Part shown: positions 53,246 to 62,684 of the stretch, one piece after another
Position numbering within the stretch: position 1 is the first letter of the stretch
Layout of the letters: each line of letters starts with the position of its first letter
From: Paraburkholderia elongata
GTDB taxonomy: Bacteria; Pseudomonadota; Gammaproteobacteria; Burkholderiales; Burkholderiaceae
DNA: 64,000 nucleotides
Direction: 5' to 3'
NCBI RefSeq assembly: GCF_013177735.1
Contig: NZ_WOEZ01000293.1
Location: 1 to 64,000 of the forward strand
Notes under the pieces: model-generated
Databases searched by the model: none
Seen by the model: only the letters and a program-made list of their open reading frames with translations
Told to the model about the DNA's origin: nothing
Program-made: the position numbers and the translations under genes

Positions 53246-54119
53246 CGTATCCTCCAGTGTCTTTGGATTCTTCAACGTTCAGTTCGAGCTTGTACGCGAG
53301 CGCGATGAACAACGCCTGGCACAAACAGATCGTGCTGGTCAGCGAGCGGAACGCAAACGCGCTGCCCTCTTTCACATACAGTTGGGTGGTGGCGTAACGC
53401 GCCAGCGGGGAAAGTTGGCTATCCGTAATAACCAGTGTCTTCGCCTGGTGATGATGCGCAACACGCAGGCAATACTGCGTTTCCTTGCCATAGGGCGCAA
53501 AGCTGATCGCGATCACCACGTCGCCCTTCTTCACGCTGCGAATCTGTTCGCGGTACATGCCGCCGAAACCGGATACGAGATGCACGCGCTTCGGGGTGTG
53601 CTGCAGCGCGTAGACGATATAGCTCGCCACCGGAAACGAACGCCGCACGCCGACCACGTAGATGTTGTCCGCCTGCTGCAGCATGTTCACAGCGGCATCG
53701 AACTGCTGGTCGTCGAGACCTGCTTCGAGTTCTTCAAGACCGCCGCGTGAGGCCGCGATGAATTCACGCGCCACTGCGCCACCGGATAAGGCGCCGGGCT
53801 TCTCGTCAATCAGCTTGCGAATCCTCTGCTGATAGCTCGGCGACGAGGTGCCCTGGCCCGTATAAGCCTGCCGGAACACTGCCTGTAAATCCGAGAAGCC
53901 GGAAAAGCCGAAACGCTGCGCAAAACGCACCACCGCGGACGGGTGCACGCCGCAGCTCGCGGCGATATCGCTGGTGCGATCCACCATCACGCTCGAGCGA
54001 TGCTGCTCGATATAAGTCGCCACGTTCTTCAATTGACGCGGCAACGCCTCGTAGTTTTCCGCGATGCGCTGCATCAATTCTTCGACGCTCGGCAAGTCTT
54101 CGGTGCTCTCTTCCGCCAT
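53238..54119 (-). CDS. RpiR-family regulator, probable inositol repressor
   Basis: A 293-residue RpiR protein. Residues 1-85 are the helix-turn-helix domain (VDRTSDIAASCGVHPSAVVR, then FAQRFGFSGFSD). Residues about 125-260 are a SIS domain (YVVGVRRSFPVASYIVYALQ, then AISFAPYGKET). It resembles IolR of rhizobia in size and place, divergent from the inositol transporter and catabolic genes. The GGAA-N6-TTCC palindrome at 54216 is the expected operator. Phosphorylated intermediates such as 2-deoxy-5-keto-gluconate 6-phosphate are the known inducers in that group. Confidence 0.85.
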   Translation of the reverse strand: MAEESTEDLPSVEELMQRIAENYEALPRQLKNVATYIEQHRSSVMVDRTSDIAASCGVHPSAVVRFAQRFGFSGFSDLQAVFRQAYTGQGTSSPSYQQRIRKLIDEKPGALSGGAVAREFIAASRGGLEELEAGLDDQQFDAAVNMLQQADNIYVVGVRRSFPVASYIVYALQHTPKRVHLVSGFGGMYREQIRSVKKGDVVIAISFAPYGKETQYCLRVAHHHQAKTLVITDSQLSPLARYATTQLYVKEGSAFAFRSLTSTICLCQALFIALAYKLELNVEESKDTGGYDD

Positions 54120-54215
54120 GGCTCTCTCTTCGTTGCTTTATTGCAGCGCGCAAGGCGCTTCCAGCGCCCCACACACAGCATCCTGACGCTGCCGATTATA
54201 GGTAGGCGCCCCATC

Positions 54216-54237
54216 AAATGGAATGTATTTTCCATTT
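54216..54237. promoter_or_regulatory. Candidate IolR operator
   Basis: AAATGGAA-N6-TTCCATTT is a perfect eight-base inverted repeat containing GGAA-N6-TTCC, the motif described for RpiR-type IolR in Sinorhizobium. It lies 97 bases upstream of the regulator start and 159 bases before the transporter gene. It stands in the AT-rich part of the divergent region and could control both directions. Confidence 0.65.
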
Positions 54238-54395
54238 TTATTTGTCATGAAATTTTCATTGCAACGCTTCGGAAGATGGCCTAATCTTGATCGTGAGCGA
54301 TGACGCATCGGCTGATGCATGCCGCAACGCACGCAATCGAAAGGCCGCCGCCAGACGCTCCCTTCAATAACGACAGACCGAGAAAGGTGGAGACA

Positions 54396-55442
54396 ATGAG
54401 ACTTTGCAAGGGCAAGGCTACGCTCAGGATTCTGGTGACGGCGTTGACGTTGACGATGGGATTCGGTGCGGCGTCGGCCGCCCGCGCGGCTGACGCTCAC
54501 TTCGTGCTGATCAGCCACGCGCCGGATTCGGATTCGTGGTGGAACACCATCAAGAACGCCATCAAACAGGCCGACGAAGATTTCAACGTCGAGACCGACT
54601 ACCGCAATCCGCCGAACGGCGACATCGCCGATATGGCGCGCCTCGTCGAGCAGGCTGCCGCGCGCAACTACGACGGCGTGATCGTCTCGATCGCCGACTT
54701 CGACGTACTCAAGAGCGCGATCGCCAAGGTCACTGAGAAACACATCCCGCTCGTCACGATCAACTCGGGCACTGAGGCGCAAAGCGCGCAGCTTGGCGCG
54801 ATCATGCACGTCGGTCAGCCTGAATACACCGCTGGCAAAGCGGCGGGCGAAAAGGCGAAGGCAGCGGGCATCAAGTCGTTCCTGTGCGTCAACCATTACG
54901 CGACCAACCCTGCTTCGTTCGAACGCTGCCGGGGCTTTGGCGACGCAATCGGCGTCGACTTCAAGTCCTCCACGCTCGACGCCGGCCAGGACCCGACCGG
55001 TGTGCAATCGAAAGTGAGCGCGTATCTGCGCAATCACCCGAACACTCAGGCGGTGCTCACCCTCGGTCCGCTGTCGGCAGCGCCGACGATCAAGGCGCTG
55101 CAGCAGATGGGTCTCGCCGGCAAGGTCTGGTTCGCGACATTCGATTTCGACAGTGACATCGCGAAGGGCATCCAGGACGGCACGATCCAGTTCGCGATCG
55201 ACCAGCAACCCTACCTGCAAGGCTATATCCCGGTCGCCGTACTGGCCATCGTGAAAAAGGAACACACCACAGATCCGGCGAAGATCCGCCAGTTCCTGGA
55301 GGCAAATCCGAAATTCCAGCAACGCCTCGCCACCTACGGCCTGGCGCCTGCCTATGGGCCGCGCAATATCGGTTCCGGTCCGGGCTTCATCACCAAGGCC
55401 AATATCGACAAGGTGGTCAAGTACGCCGGGCAGTATCGCTAA
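54396..55442 (+). CDS. Periplasmic inositol-binding protein of a sugar ABC transporter
   Basis: A 348-residue type I periplasmic binding protein. The signal peptide (ILVTALTLTMGFGAASAARA, cut before ADAHF) is preceded by basic residues. The ribose-binding-type fold follows (HAPDSDSWWNTIKNAIKQAD, NYDGVIVSIADFDVLKSAIA, LNPNTQAVLTLGP-like NTQAVLTLGPLSAAP). ATG 54396 with a GGTGGAG site is preferred. It is the first gene of the plus-strand inositol operon; myo-inositol as ligand follows from context. Confidence 0.85.
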   Translation: MRLCKGKATLRILVTALTLTMGFGAASAARAADAHFVLISHAPDSDSWWNTIKNAIKQADEDFNVETDYRNPPNGDIADMARLVEQAAARNYDGVIVSIADFDVLKSAIAKVTEKHIPLVTINSGTEAQSAQLGAIMHVGQPEYTAGKAAGEKAKAAGIKSFLCVNHYATNPASFERCRGFGDAIGVDFKSSTLDAGQDPTGVQSKVSAYLRNHPNTQAVLTLGPLSAAPTIKALQQMGLAGKVWFATFDFDSDIAKGIQDGTIQFAIDQQPYLQGYIPVAVLAIVKKEHTTDPAKIRQFLEANPKFQQRLATYGLAPAYGPRNIGSGPGFITKANIDKVVKYAGQYR

Positions 55443-55643
55443 CGCATTTCGCTGGAAGTACGGACACGGGAGAACCGTTCCGGCAGGTATGAAGAAAGTG
55501 GACGCGGCCGGCCGCAACTGGCCAGGCCGCCCCACGCCTGCGTTCACCACGTTTTACGTGCATCACGCGCCATGCGGTCCGATTGCGGTTCGTTAATAGT
55601 TCGTTCGCGACTGCCATCCCCGGGCGCATCAAGGAGAGCTTCA

Positions 55644-56810
55644 ATGGGCGTAGCCAACCCCTTCCACCCTCATCCCCGCAAGCAGCCCCCTTCCGGCACG
55701 GGGACGTCCAGCGGTGCACCCGCGGCGGCCGATGAACGTGTGCGCCAGGAATCGTGGTTCCGGCATCTGCTGAACCGTCCGGAATTCGCCGCCCTCGCCG
55801 GCACCGTGATGGTGTTCCTCGTGTTTGGCGTGGCGGCCGGCAACTCCGGCATGTTCAACCTCGACGGCGTGATGAACTGGTCGCAAGTGGCCGCGTATCT
55901 CGGCCTGATCGCAGTCGGTGCGTGCCTGCTGATGATTGCCGGCGAATTCGATCTGTCGATCGGTTCGATGATCGGCTTTTCGGGCATGATGGTCGCGCTG
56001 CCCACGATGTACTTCCATTGGCCGATTGCCTTGTCGATCGTGTTCGCGTTCGCCGGATCGATGCTGCTCGGCGCGCTCAACGGCTATCTGGTGATGCGCA
56101 CGCGGCTGCCGTCATTCATCGTGACGCTGGCGTTTCTGTTCATCCTGCGTGGGCTCACGCTGGCCCTGTCGGTCATGTTCGCCGACCGCACGATCATCTC
56201 CGGCGTGGGCGACGTCGCCGCTCACGACTGGCTCGCCCATACCTTGTTCCAGGGTGTCGCGTTCAAGGGCCTGTTCGTCTGGCTCGGCCACATCGGTGTC
56301 GTGAAACTGCTCGACAACGGCAATCCGCTCGTGCCTGGCATTCCGAAAGTCCTGCTCTGGTGGTTCGCGCTTGCCGCGGTCTGCGCGTTCACCCTCGCCA
56401 AGACCCGCTTCGGCAACTGGATTTTCGCGGTCGGCGGCGACGCCAACGCGGCGAAGAACGTCGGCGTGCCGGTGCGGCGCGTGAAGATCTCGCTTTTCGT
56501 GTTGACCGCGTTCTGTGCGTGCCTGTTCGCCGTGCTGCAAGTGTGCGACATCGGGTCGGCCGCGGCCGACCGCGGGCTGCAGGCCGAATTCGAAGCCATC
56601 ATCGCGGCGGTAATCGGTGGCACGCTGCTGACTGGCGGCTACGGCTCGGTGATCGGCGCCTGCTTCGGCGCGCTGATCTTCGGCGTCGTGCAGATCGGCA
56701 TCACCTACACGAACGTCGACTCCGACTGGTTCCGCGTGTTCCTCGGCGTGATGCTGCTGATCGCCGTGCTGTTCAATCACTACGTGCGCCGCCGCGTCGC
56801 GCAGTCGTAA
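55644..56810 (+). CDS. Sugar (inositol) ABC transporter permease
   Basis: A 388-residue inner-membrane protein of the RbsC-type family with about ten helices. MIAGEFDLSIGSMIGFSGMM and AVGGDANAAKNVGVPVRRVK, with GGTLLTGGYGSVIGACFGAL, are family landmarks. The N-terminal 50 residues are a polar cytoplasmic extension. ATG 55644 follows AAGGAGA. A 201-base gap after the binding-protein gene is rich in short inverted repeats and may trim the downstream message. Confidence 0.88.
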   Translation: MGVANPFHPHPRKQPPSGTGTSSGAPAAADERVRQESWFRHLLNRPEFAALAGTVMVFLVFGVAAGNSGMFNLDGVMNWSQVAAYLGLIAVGACLLMIAGEFDLSIGSMIGFSGMMVALPTMYFHWPIALSIVFAFAGSMLLGALNGYLVMRTRLPSFIVTLAFLFILRGLTLALSVMFADRTIISGVGDVAAHDWLAHTLFQGVAFKGLFVWLGHIGVVKLLDNGNPLVPGIPKVLLWWFALAAVCAFTLAKTRFGNWIFAVGGDANAAKNVGVPVRRVKISLFVLTAFCACLFAVLQVCDIGSAAADRGLQAEFEAIIAAVIGGTLLTGGYGSVIGACFGALIFGVVQIGITYTNVDSDWFRVFLGVMLLIAVLFNHYVRRRVAQS

Positions 56811-56823
56811 CGAGGAGACGACC

Positions 56824-57648
56824 ATGTCCGATACGAATACCGTGAACACTGCGGCTGAACCGCAGGAAGACGTGATCCTCGCGCTCGAAAACGTCAGCAA
56901 GTACTTCGGCCAGGTCATCGCGCTGAGCGGCGTGACCTTGCGTCTGAAGCGCGGTGAAGTGCATTGCCTGCTCGGCGACAACGGCGCGGGTAAGTCGACG
57001 CTGATCAAGACGCTCGCCGGCGTGCATCAACCCTCCTCCGGTCAATATCTGGTGGATGGCAAACCGGTGCGGTTCGATTCGCCGAAAGACGCGCTCGATC
57101 TCGGCATCGCCACCGTCTATCAGGATCTGGCGCTGGTGCCGTTGCTCTCCGTTGCACGCAACTTCTTCATGGGACGCGAGCCGCAGAAGAAACTGTTCGG
57201 CTTTCTGAGGGTGATGGACCTCGAAACGAGCGCTACCACCGCACGCGACAAGCTCGCTGAGATGGGCATCAACGTGCGCGACCCGCATCAGCCGATCGGC
57301 ACCATGTCTGGCGGCGAGAAGCAATGTCTGGCAATTGCGCGGGCGATTCACTTCGGCGCGCGCGTGCTGATTCTCGACGAGCCGACCGCCGCGCTCGGCG
57401 TCAAGCAGAGCTTCAACGTGCTGAAGTTGATCCACACGGCGCGCGCGAAAGGCATCTCGGTGATCTTCATCACGCACAACGTGCACCACGCTTATCCAAT
57501 CGGCGATTCGTTCACGCTGCTCAATCGCGGCAAATCGCTCGGCACGTTCACGAAGGACACCATCAGCAAGGACGAAGTGCTCGACATGATGGCCGGCGGA
57601 GCCGAAATGCAGAAGATGATCGGCGAGCTCGACGGCGCGACGATCTGA
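56824..57648 (+). CDS. Sugar (inositol) ABC transporter ATP-binding protein, single domain
   Basis: A 274-residue ATPase with Walker A GDNGAGKSTLIKTLAG, signature TMSGGEKQCLAIARAI and Walker B VLILDEPTAALG, followed by the H-loop FITHNVHHA. Most RbsA-type sugar ATPases carry two such domains in about 500 residues; this one has a single domain and would act as a dimer. It starts 13 bases after the permease gene behind CGAGGAG. Confidence 0.88.
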   Translation: MSDTNTVNTAAEPQEDVILALENVSKYFGQVIALSGVTLRLKRGEVHCLLGDNGAGKSTLIKTLAGVHQPSSGQYLVDGKPVRFDSPKDALDLGIATVYQDLALVPLLSVARNFFMGREPQKKLFGFLRVMDLETSATTARDKLAEMGINVRDPHQPIGTMSGGEKQCLAIARAIHFGARVLILDEPTAALGVKQSFNVLKLIHTARAKGISVIFITHNVHHAYPIGDSFTLLNRGKSLGTFTKDTISKDEVLDMMAGGAEMQKMIGELDGATI

Positions 57649-57713
57649 TTTATTCGCGCGGGTTTCCGGCGCTTGTTACGCCCGAGCCCGCGCTCAGCTA
57701 TTCAGGAATATTC

Positions 57714-59780
57714 ATGGATCATTCCAGCACATCCAGCAGAACGGGGATCGTGAACGGTAACGGGCCCACGTCCGCTTCGGCGGCTACGCCGAGCTGTTTC
57801 GCGCCGGACCGCAGCCGCGACATCGTCTGTCTTGGCCGCCTCGCAGTCGATCTGTACGCGCAGCAAGTGGGCGCACGACTCGAAGACGTGTCGAGCTTCG
57901 CGAAGTATCTCGGCGGTTCGTCGGCGAATATCGCGTTCGGTTGCGCGCGGCTCGGGCTCGCATCGGCGATGCTGGCTCGCGTCGGCAACGATCACATGGG
58001 CCGTTTTCTCACCGAGACCTTGACGAAGGAAGGCTGCGACGTCAGTCATGTCCGCGTCGATCAGGAGCGCCTGACCGCGCTCGTTCTGCTAGGTCTGAAA
58101 GATCGCGATACGTTTCCGCTGATCTTCTATCGCGAGAACTGCGCGGATATGGCGGTGGATGAAGCCGATTTCGATGAGGCGTACATTGCGTCATCGAAAG
58201 CGCTGCTGATTACCGGCACGCACTTTTCGACCGAGCAGGTGAACCGTACGAGCCGTCGCGCGCTGGATTACGCGCGACGCAATAATGTGCGCACCGTGCT
58301 CGATATCGATTATCGCCCTGTGTTGTGGGGTCTCACGGACAAGGCGGATGGCGAAACCCGCTTCGTCGCGAGCGAAGGCGTGACCGCGCATTTGCAGCGC
58401 ATTCTGCCTTTGTTCGATCTGGTGATCGGCACTGAGGAGGAGTTCCGCATCGCCGGCGGCAAGACCGAGCTCGTCGAAGCACTTGCGATGGTGCGCGCCG
58501 TGACACCGGCCACACTAGTTCTGAAGCGCGGGCCGATGGGCTGCCAGATCATCGACGGCAAAGTGCCCGCAACGCTTGATAATGCGCCGATTCATGGCGG
58601 CGTCGAGGTGGAAGTGTTGAACGTGCTCGGCGCGGGCGATGCATTTGCATCGGGATTTCTCTCCGGATGGTTGCGCGATCAACCGCTCGAAGCTTGCGCG
58701 CGTGCGGCGAATGCCAGCGGCGCGCTGGTCGTCTCGCGTCACGGCTGTGCGCCCGCGATGCCGACGCCCGCCGAACTCGACTACTTCCTTCGCGAAGCCA
58801 AGGCCGATCCGCAACGCATGCGCCGCCCCGACCGCGATGCGACGCTCGCACGCCTGCATCGCGTCTCCCCTGCCCGCAAACAATGGGATGAAGTACTCGG
58901 CTTCGCGTTCGACCACCGCAACCAGTTCTTCGAACTCGCGCAGCAGACCGGCGCCGACGAAGCGCGCATCGCGAAACTGAAGGGCTTGTTCGTCGAAGCT
59001 GTCGCGCAGACGGAAACCGCCTTGGGTTTGCAAGGCCGCATCGGCATATTGAGCGACGACCGCTACGGTCAGGACGCATTGAACGCAGCCACCGGCCGCG
59101 GCTGGTGGATCGGCCGGCCGGTTGAGCTACCCGGCTCCGTGCCGCTCGTGTTCGACCACGGCCGCTCGATCGGCACAACGCTGATCGCGTGGCCGCAGGG
59201 ACACATCGCCAAGTGCCTCGTGCAATTTCATCCCGACGAACCGGTCGAACAACGCCTCGAACAGGAAGCGCAACTGCGTGCGCTTTACGACGCGACGCAA
59301 GCGAGCGGCCACGAATTGCTACTCGAAGTGATTCCGCCGAAGCACGCCCATCTGCCGCAAGCACCGGACATCGTCTATCGCGCGTTGAAGCGGCTATACA
59401 ACATAGGCATCTATCCGGAATGGTGGAAGCTCGAACCGATGGACGCCGAACAATGGCAAGCCGTCGACGCGCTGATCGCCGAGCGCGATCCGTACTGCCG
59501 TGGCGTGGTGTTGCTCGGGTTGTCGGCGGGAGTCGAGCAATTGAACGAGGGATTTCGCGCAGCGGCACAATCGGCGACATGCCGGGGCTTTACCGTGGGT
59601 CGCACGATTTTTCACGAGCCGAGCCATGCCTGGCTCGCCGGTGAGATCGGCGATGACGAACTGATCGCACGGGTGCGCCACACGTTCGAAACGCTGATCG
59701 CATCATGGCGTGCGACGCGCGGAGCGACAAGCACGCAGTTCACCACGGCGAGCCACGCACATCAGGAGCAGGCGGCATGA
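57714..59780 (+). CDS. iolC: 5-dehydro-2-deoxygluconokinase fused to a DUF2090 aldolase-like domain
   Basis: A 688-residue bifunctional protein. Residues about 35-350 are a PfkB sugar kinase (YLGGSSANIAFGCARLGLAS, then VLNVLGAGDAFASGFLSGWL with the catalytic Asp). Residues about 365-675 are DUF2090, related to class I aldolases (LGFAFDHRNQFFELAQQTGA, LLEVIPPKHAHLPQAPDIVY, IGIYPEWWKLEP). The pair would phosphorylate 2-deoxy-5-keto-gluconate and cleave the product, so a separate iolJ is unnecessary. ATG 57714 is the first in-frame start after the transporter gene; the frame remains open upstream inside that gene. Confidence 0.9.
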   Translation: MDHSSTSSRTGIVNGNGPTSASAATPSCFAPDRSRDIVCLGRLAVDLYAQQVGARLEDVSSFAKYLGGSSANIAFGCARLGLASAMLARVGNDHMGRFLTETLTKEGCDVSHVRVDQERLTALVLLGLKDRDTFPLIFYRENCADMAVDEADFDEAYIASSKALLITGTHFSTEQVNRTSRRALDYARRNNVRTVLDIDYRPVLWGLTDKADGETRFVASEGVTAHLQRILPLFDLVIGTEEEFRIAGGKTELVEALAMVRAVTPATLVLKRGPMGCQIIDGKVPATLDNAPIHGGVEVEVLNVLGAGDAFASGFLSGWLRDQPLEACARAANASGALVVSRHGCAPAMPTPAELDYFLREAKADPQRMRRPDRDATLARLHRVSPARKQWDEVLGFAFDHRNQFFELAQQTGADEARIAKLKGLFVEAVAQTETALGLQGRIGILSDDRYGQDALNAATGRGWWIGRPVELPGSVPLVFDHGRSIGTTLIAWPQGHIAKCLVQFHPDEPVEQRLEQEAQLRALYDATQASGHELLLEVIPPKHAHLPQAPDIVYRALKRLYNIGIYPEWWKLEPMDAEQWQAVDALIAERDPYCRGVVLLGLSAGVEQLNEGFRAAAQSATCRGFTVGRTIFHEPSHAWLAGEIGDDELIARVRHTFETLIASWRATRGATSTQFTTASHAHQEQAA

Positions 59781-61750
59781 ATCAGCGCGTATTGCATCAT
59801 GACGCGGCGTCCGCCAACGACGCCACCCAGGCACACGCACCATCGGGCGGCACCGTCCGCTTGACGACCGCCCAGGCGCTGGTTCGCCACCTCGCAGCGC
59901 TTCGCGTCACGACCGAAGACGGCACCGGCACCGAGCCGCTCTTTGGCGGCGTGTTCGCGATCTTCGGGCATGGCAATGTGGCGGGAATGGGCGAGGCCTT
60001 GTATCAGCATCGCGAAGCGTTGCCCACACTGCGCGCCCACAACGAACAGGCGATGGCGCACAGCGCGATCGCCTATGCGAAGGCGCATTTCCGTCGCCGC
60101 ATGATGGCCGTCACGACTTCGATCGGCCCCGGCGCGACCAATCTGATCACCGCAGCCGCGCTCGCGCATGTGAACCGTCTGCCCGTGCTGCTGCTGCCCG
60201 GCGACGTGTTCATCTCGCGCGCGCCCGATCCGGTGTTGCAGCAGGTCGAAGATTTCCATGACGGCGGTGTCTCCGCCAACGATGCATTCAAGCCGGTGTC
60301 GCGCTACTTCGATCGCATCGTGCATCCGGCACAGTTGCTCAATGCGTTGCCGCGCGCCTTGCGTGTGCTCACCGACGCCGCGTTGTGCGGTCCCGTCACG
60401 CTCGCGCTGCCTCAGGACGTGCAAGCGCAGGCATGGGATTTCCCTGCCGACTTCTTTGCGCCGCGCGTCGTTACGTTTTACTCCCCTGCGCCGCGCGCCG
60501 AAGAAATCGACGCGGCGGTTGCCCGTCTGCGCCGCGCAAAGCGGCCACTGATCGTCGCGGGCGGCGGCGTGCTCTATGGCCGCGCGACCGATGCGCTGCA
60601 CCGCTTCGCCGCCGCGCACGGCATTCCGGTGGCGGAAACGCAGGCCGGCAAGGGTTCGCTAGCGTGGAACGATCCGTTGAACGCCGGCGCGTTGGGTGTG
60701 ACCGGCTCGCCTGCCGCCAATGCGCTCGCCCACGATGCCGACTGCGTGCTGGCGATAGGCACACGCTTGCAGGACTTCACCACCGGTTCGAACACATTGT
60801 TCACGCAGGCCGACGTGATCGGCATCAACGCGAATCCGTTCGACGGCCTCAAGCATCGCGCGCTGGCGGTCGAGGCCGACTCACGTCTTGCACTGGATGC
60901 GCTCGCCGAGCCCCTGCAAGGCTGGCACGCGGACCGCACATGGACCACGCGCGCGCACAAACTCGCGGCGAGCTGGCGCGATACCGTGAGCACGCTCACG
61001 CATGCGCCGCAACGCGACACCGTGCTGCCGTACGAAGGCGACGTGATCGGCGCGGTGCAGCGTTCGAGCGCGCGGTCCGCGATCGACGACATCGTCGTAT
61101 GCGCGGCGGGAACCTTGCCGGCCGAATTGCACAAGCTATGGCGCGCGGGCAAACCGGGGGCGTATCACGTCGAATACGGCTACTCGTGCATGGGCTATGA
61201 GATTGCCGGCGGCCTCGGCGTCAAGCTTGCGCGGCCGGCGCGTGAAGTGATCGTGATGCTCGGCGACGGCAGCTATCTGATGATGAACAGTGAGATCGCG
61301 AGCTCGGTGATGATCGGCACAAAGCTGATCGTGGTGGTGCTCGACAATCGCGGCTACGGCTGCATAAACCGCTTGCAGCAGGCCTGCGGTGGCGCGCCAT
61401 TCAACAACTTGCTCGACGACTGCATGCAGGGCCCACTCGGCGCACCGAGGATCGACTTCGCCGCCCATGCGCGGGCACTCGGCGCGCAGGCCGAGCACGT
61501 CGAGAATATCGCCGAACTTGAAAGCGCGCTGCAACGTGCGCGCGCCGCCGATCGCACGTACGTGATCAGTATCGACACCGACCCCGCCCGTACCACTGAC
61601 GACGGCGGCTGGTGGTGGGAAGTCGCCGTGCCCGAAGTATCGGCGCGCGACACCGTGCGCGCCGCACGTTCGCAATACGACGCGCAACTCGCCGCACGCT
61701 CTGCGCCCGCCGATCCCAGCGACCGCCCCGGCCGCATCGACAACGAATGA
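59777..61750 (+). CDS. iolD: 3D-(3,5/4)-trihydroxycyclohexane-1,2-dione acylhydrolase
   Basis: A 657-residue thiamine diphosphate enzyme that hydrolyses the inositol ring product to 5-deoxy-glucuronate. The N-terminal Glu that activates ThDP is in LRAHNEQAMAHSAIAYAK. The C-terminal ThDP motif runs from MLGDGSYLMMNSEIASSVMI to VVVLDNRGYGCINRLQ. Domain order and length are those of IolD. Its ATG overlaps the iolC stop (ATGA). Confidence 0.92.
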   Translation: MNQRVLHHDAASANDATQAHAPSGGTVRLTTAQALVRHLAALRVTTEDGTGTEPLFGGVFAIFGHGNVAGMGEALYQHREALPTLRAHNEQAMAHSAIAYAKAHFRRRMMAVTTSIGPGATNLITAAALAHVNRLPVLLLPGDVFISRAPDPVLQQVEDFHDGGVSANDAFKPVSRYFDRIVHPAQLLNALPRALRVLTDAALCGPVTLALPQDVQAQAWDFPADFFAPRVVTFYSPAPRAEEIDAAVARLRRAKRPLIVAGGGVLYGRATDALHRFAAAHGIPVAETQAGKGSLAWNDPLNAGALGVTGSPAANALAHDADCVLAIGTRLQDFTTGSNTLFTQADVIGINANPFDGLKHRALAVEADSRLALDALAEPLQGWHADRTWTTRAHKLAASWRDTVSTLTHAPQRDTVLPYEGDVIGAVQRSSARSAIDDIVVCAAGTLPAELHKLWRAGKPGAYHVEYGYSCMGYEIAGGLGVKLARPAREVIVMLGDGSYLMMNSEIASSVMIGTKLIVVVLDNRGYGCINRLQQACGGAPFNNLLDDCMQGPLGAPRIDFAAHARALGAQAEHVENIAELESALQRARAADRTYVISIDTDPARTTDDGGWWWEVAVPEVSARDTVRAARSQYDAQLAARSAPADPSDRPGRIDNE

Positions 61751-61760
61751 GGAAGTCCGC

Positions 61761-62684
61761 ATGACTGCTTTCGACGTACGTATCGGCATCAACCCCTTAT
61801 CGTGGATGAACGACGATCTGCCTTCGCTCGGCGGCGAAACACCGCTTGAGGTCGCGCTGACCGAAGGACGCCAGATCGGCTATCAGGGCTTCGAACTCGG
61901 CAACAAATTTCCGCGTGAGCCGCAGGCATTGAAGGCGCTGCTTGCTCAATACGATCTGGCCTTGGTATCCGGTTGGTACTCCGGACGACTCGCGCGGCGC
62001 AGCGTGGAGGAAGAAATCGCCTCCGTGGGCCCGCATCTCGAACTGCTGGCACAGAACGGCGCGACGGCGATGGTTTACGGCGAAGTCGCCGATTCGATCC
62101 AGGGTGCACCACAACCGCTGTATCAACGCCCGCGTTTTTTTAGCGACGCTCAGTGGGCCGCGTACGCGGCGCGCGTCGACGAATTCGCGCGCTATACGCT
62201 GAGCCGCGGTGTGCGGCTTGCCTACCACCATCACATGGGCGCGTATGTCGAGACGCCGGCTGACGTCGATCAGTTGATGTCACGTACGAGCGATGCGGTT
62301 GGCCTGCTGTTCGACGCCGGGCATATCACCTTTGCGGGCGGCGATCCGCTCGCCGTACTCGACAAGCACATTGACCGCGTGTGTCATGTGCACTGCAAGG
62401 ACGTTCGACCGGCGGTGATGAAGCTGGCGCGCAATCGCAACTGGAGTTTTCTCGATGCCGTGATCAACGGCGCATTCACTGTACCGGGCGATGGCGCGGT
62501 GAACTTCCCGGCGATCATCGATCGATTGAAGCGGCATGGTTATCGCGGCTGGCTGGTGGTTGAAGCGGAACAGGATCCGGTGGTCGCGCCGTCGTTTGAG
62601 TATGCGCAAAAGGGATATCGGACATTGCGAGCATTGGTCGACGCACCGCTCGACGCGGGTGGCGCGACGCAGGAGGCAGCATGA
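61761..62684 (+). CDS. iolE: myo-inosose-2 dehydratase
   Basis: A 307-residue TIM-barrel enzyme of the xylose isomerase-like family that dehydrates 2-keto-myo-inositol. IGINPLSWMNDDLPSLGG opens it. YHHHMGAYVETPADVD, LLFDAGHITFAGGDP and CHVHCKDVRPAVM supply metal ligands, and GWLVVEAEQDP the last Glu. It starts ten bases after iolD and overlaps iolB by four bases. Confidence 0.92.
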   Translation: MTAFDVRIGINPLSWMNDDLPSLGGETPLEVALTEGRQIGYQGFELGNKFPREPQALKALLAQYDLALVSGWYSGRLARRSVEEEIASVGPHLELLAQNGATAMVYGEVADSIQGAPQPLYQRPRFFSDAQWAAYAARVDEFARYTLSRGVRLAYHHHMGAYVETPADVDQLMSRTSDAVGLLFDAGHITFAGGDPLAVLDKHIDRVCHVHCKDVRPAVMKLARNRNWSFLDAVINGAFTVPGDGAVNFPAIIDRLKRHGYRGWLVVEAEQDPVVAPSFEYAQKGYRTLRALVDAPLDAGGATQEAA

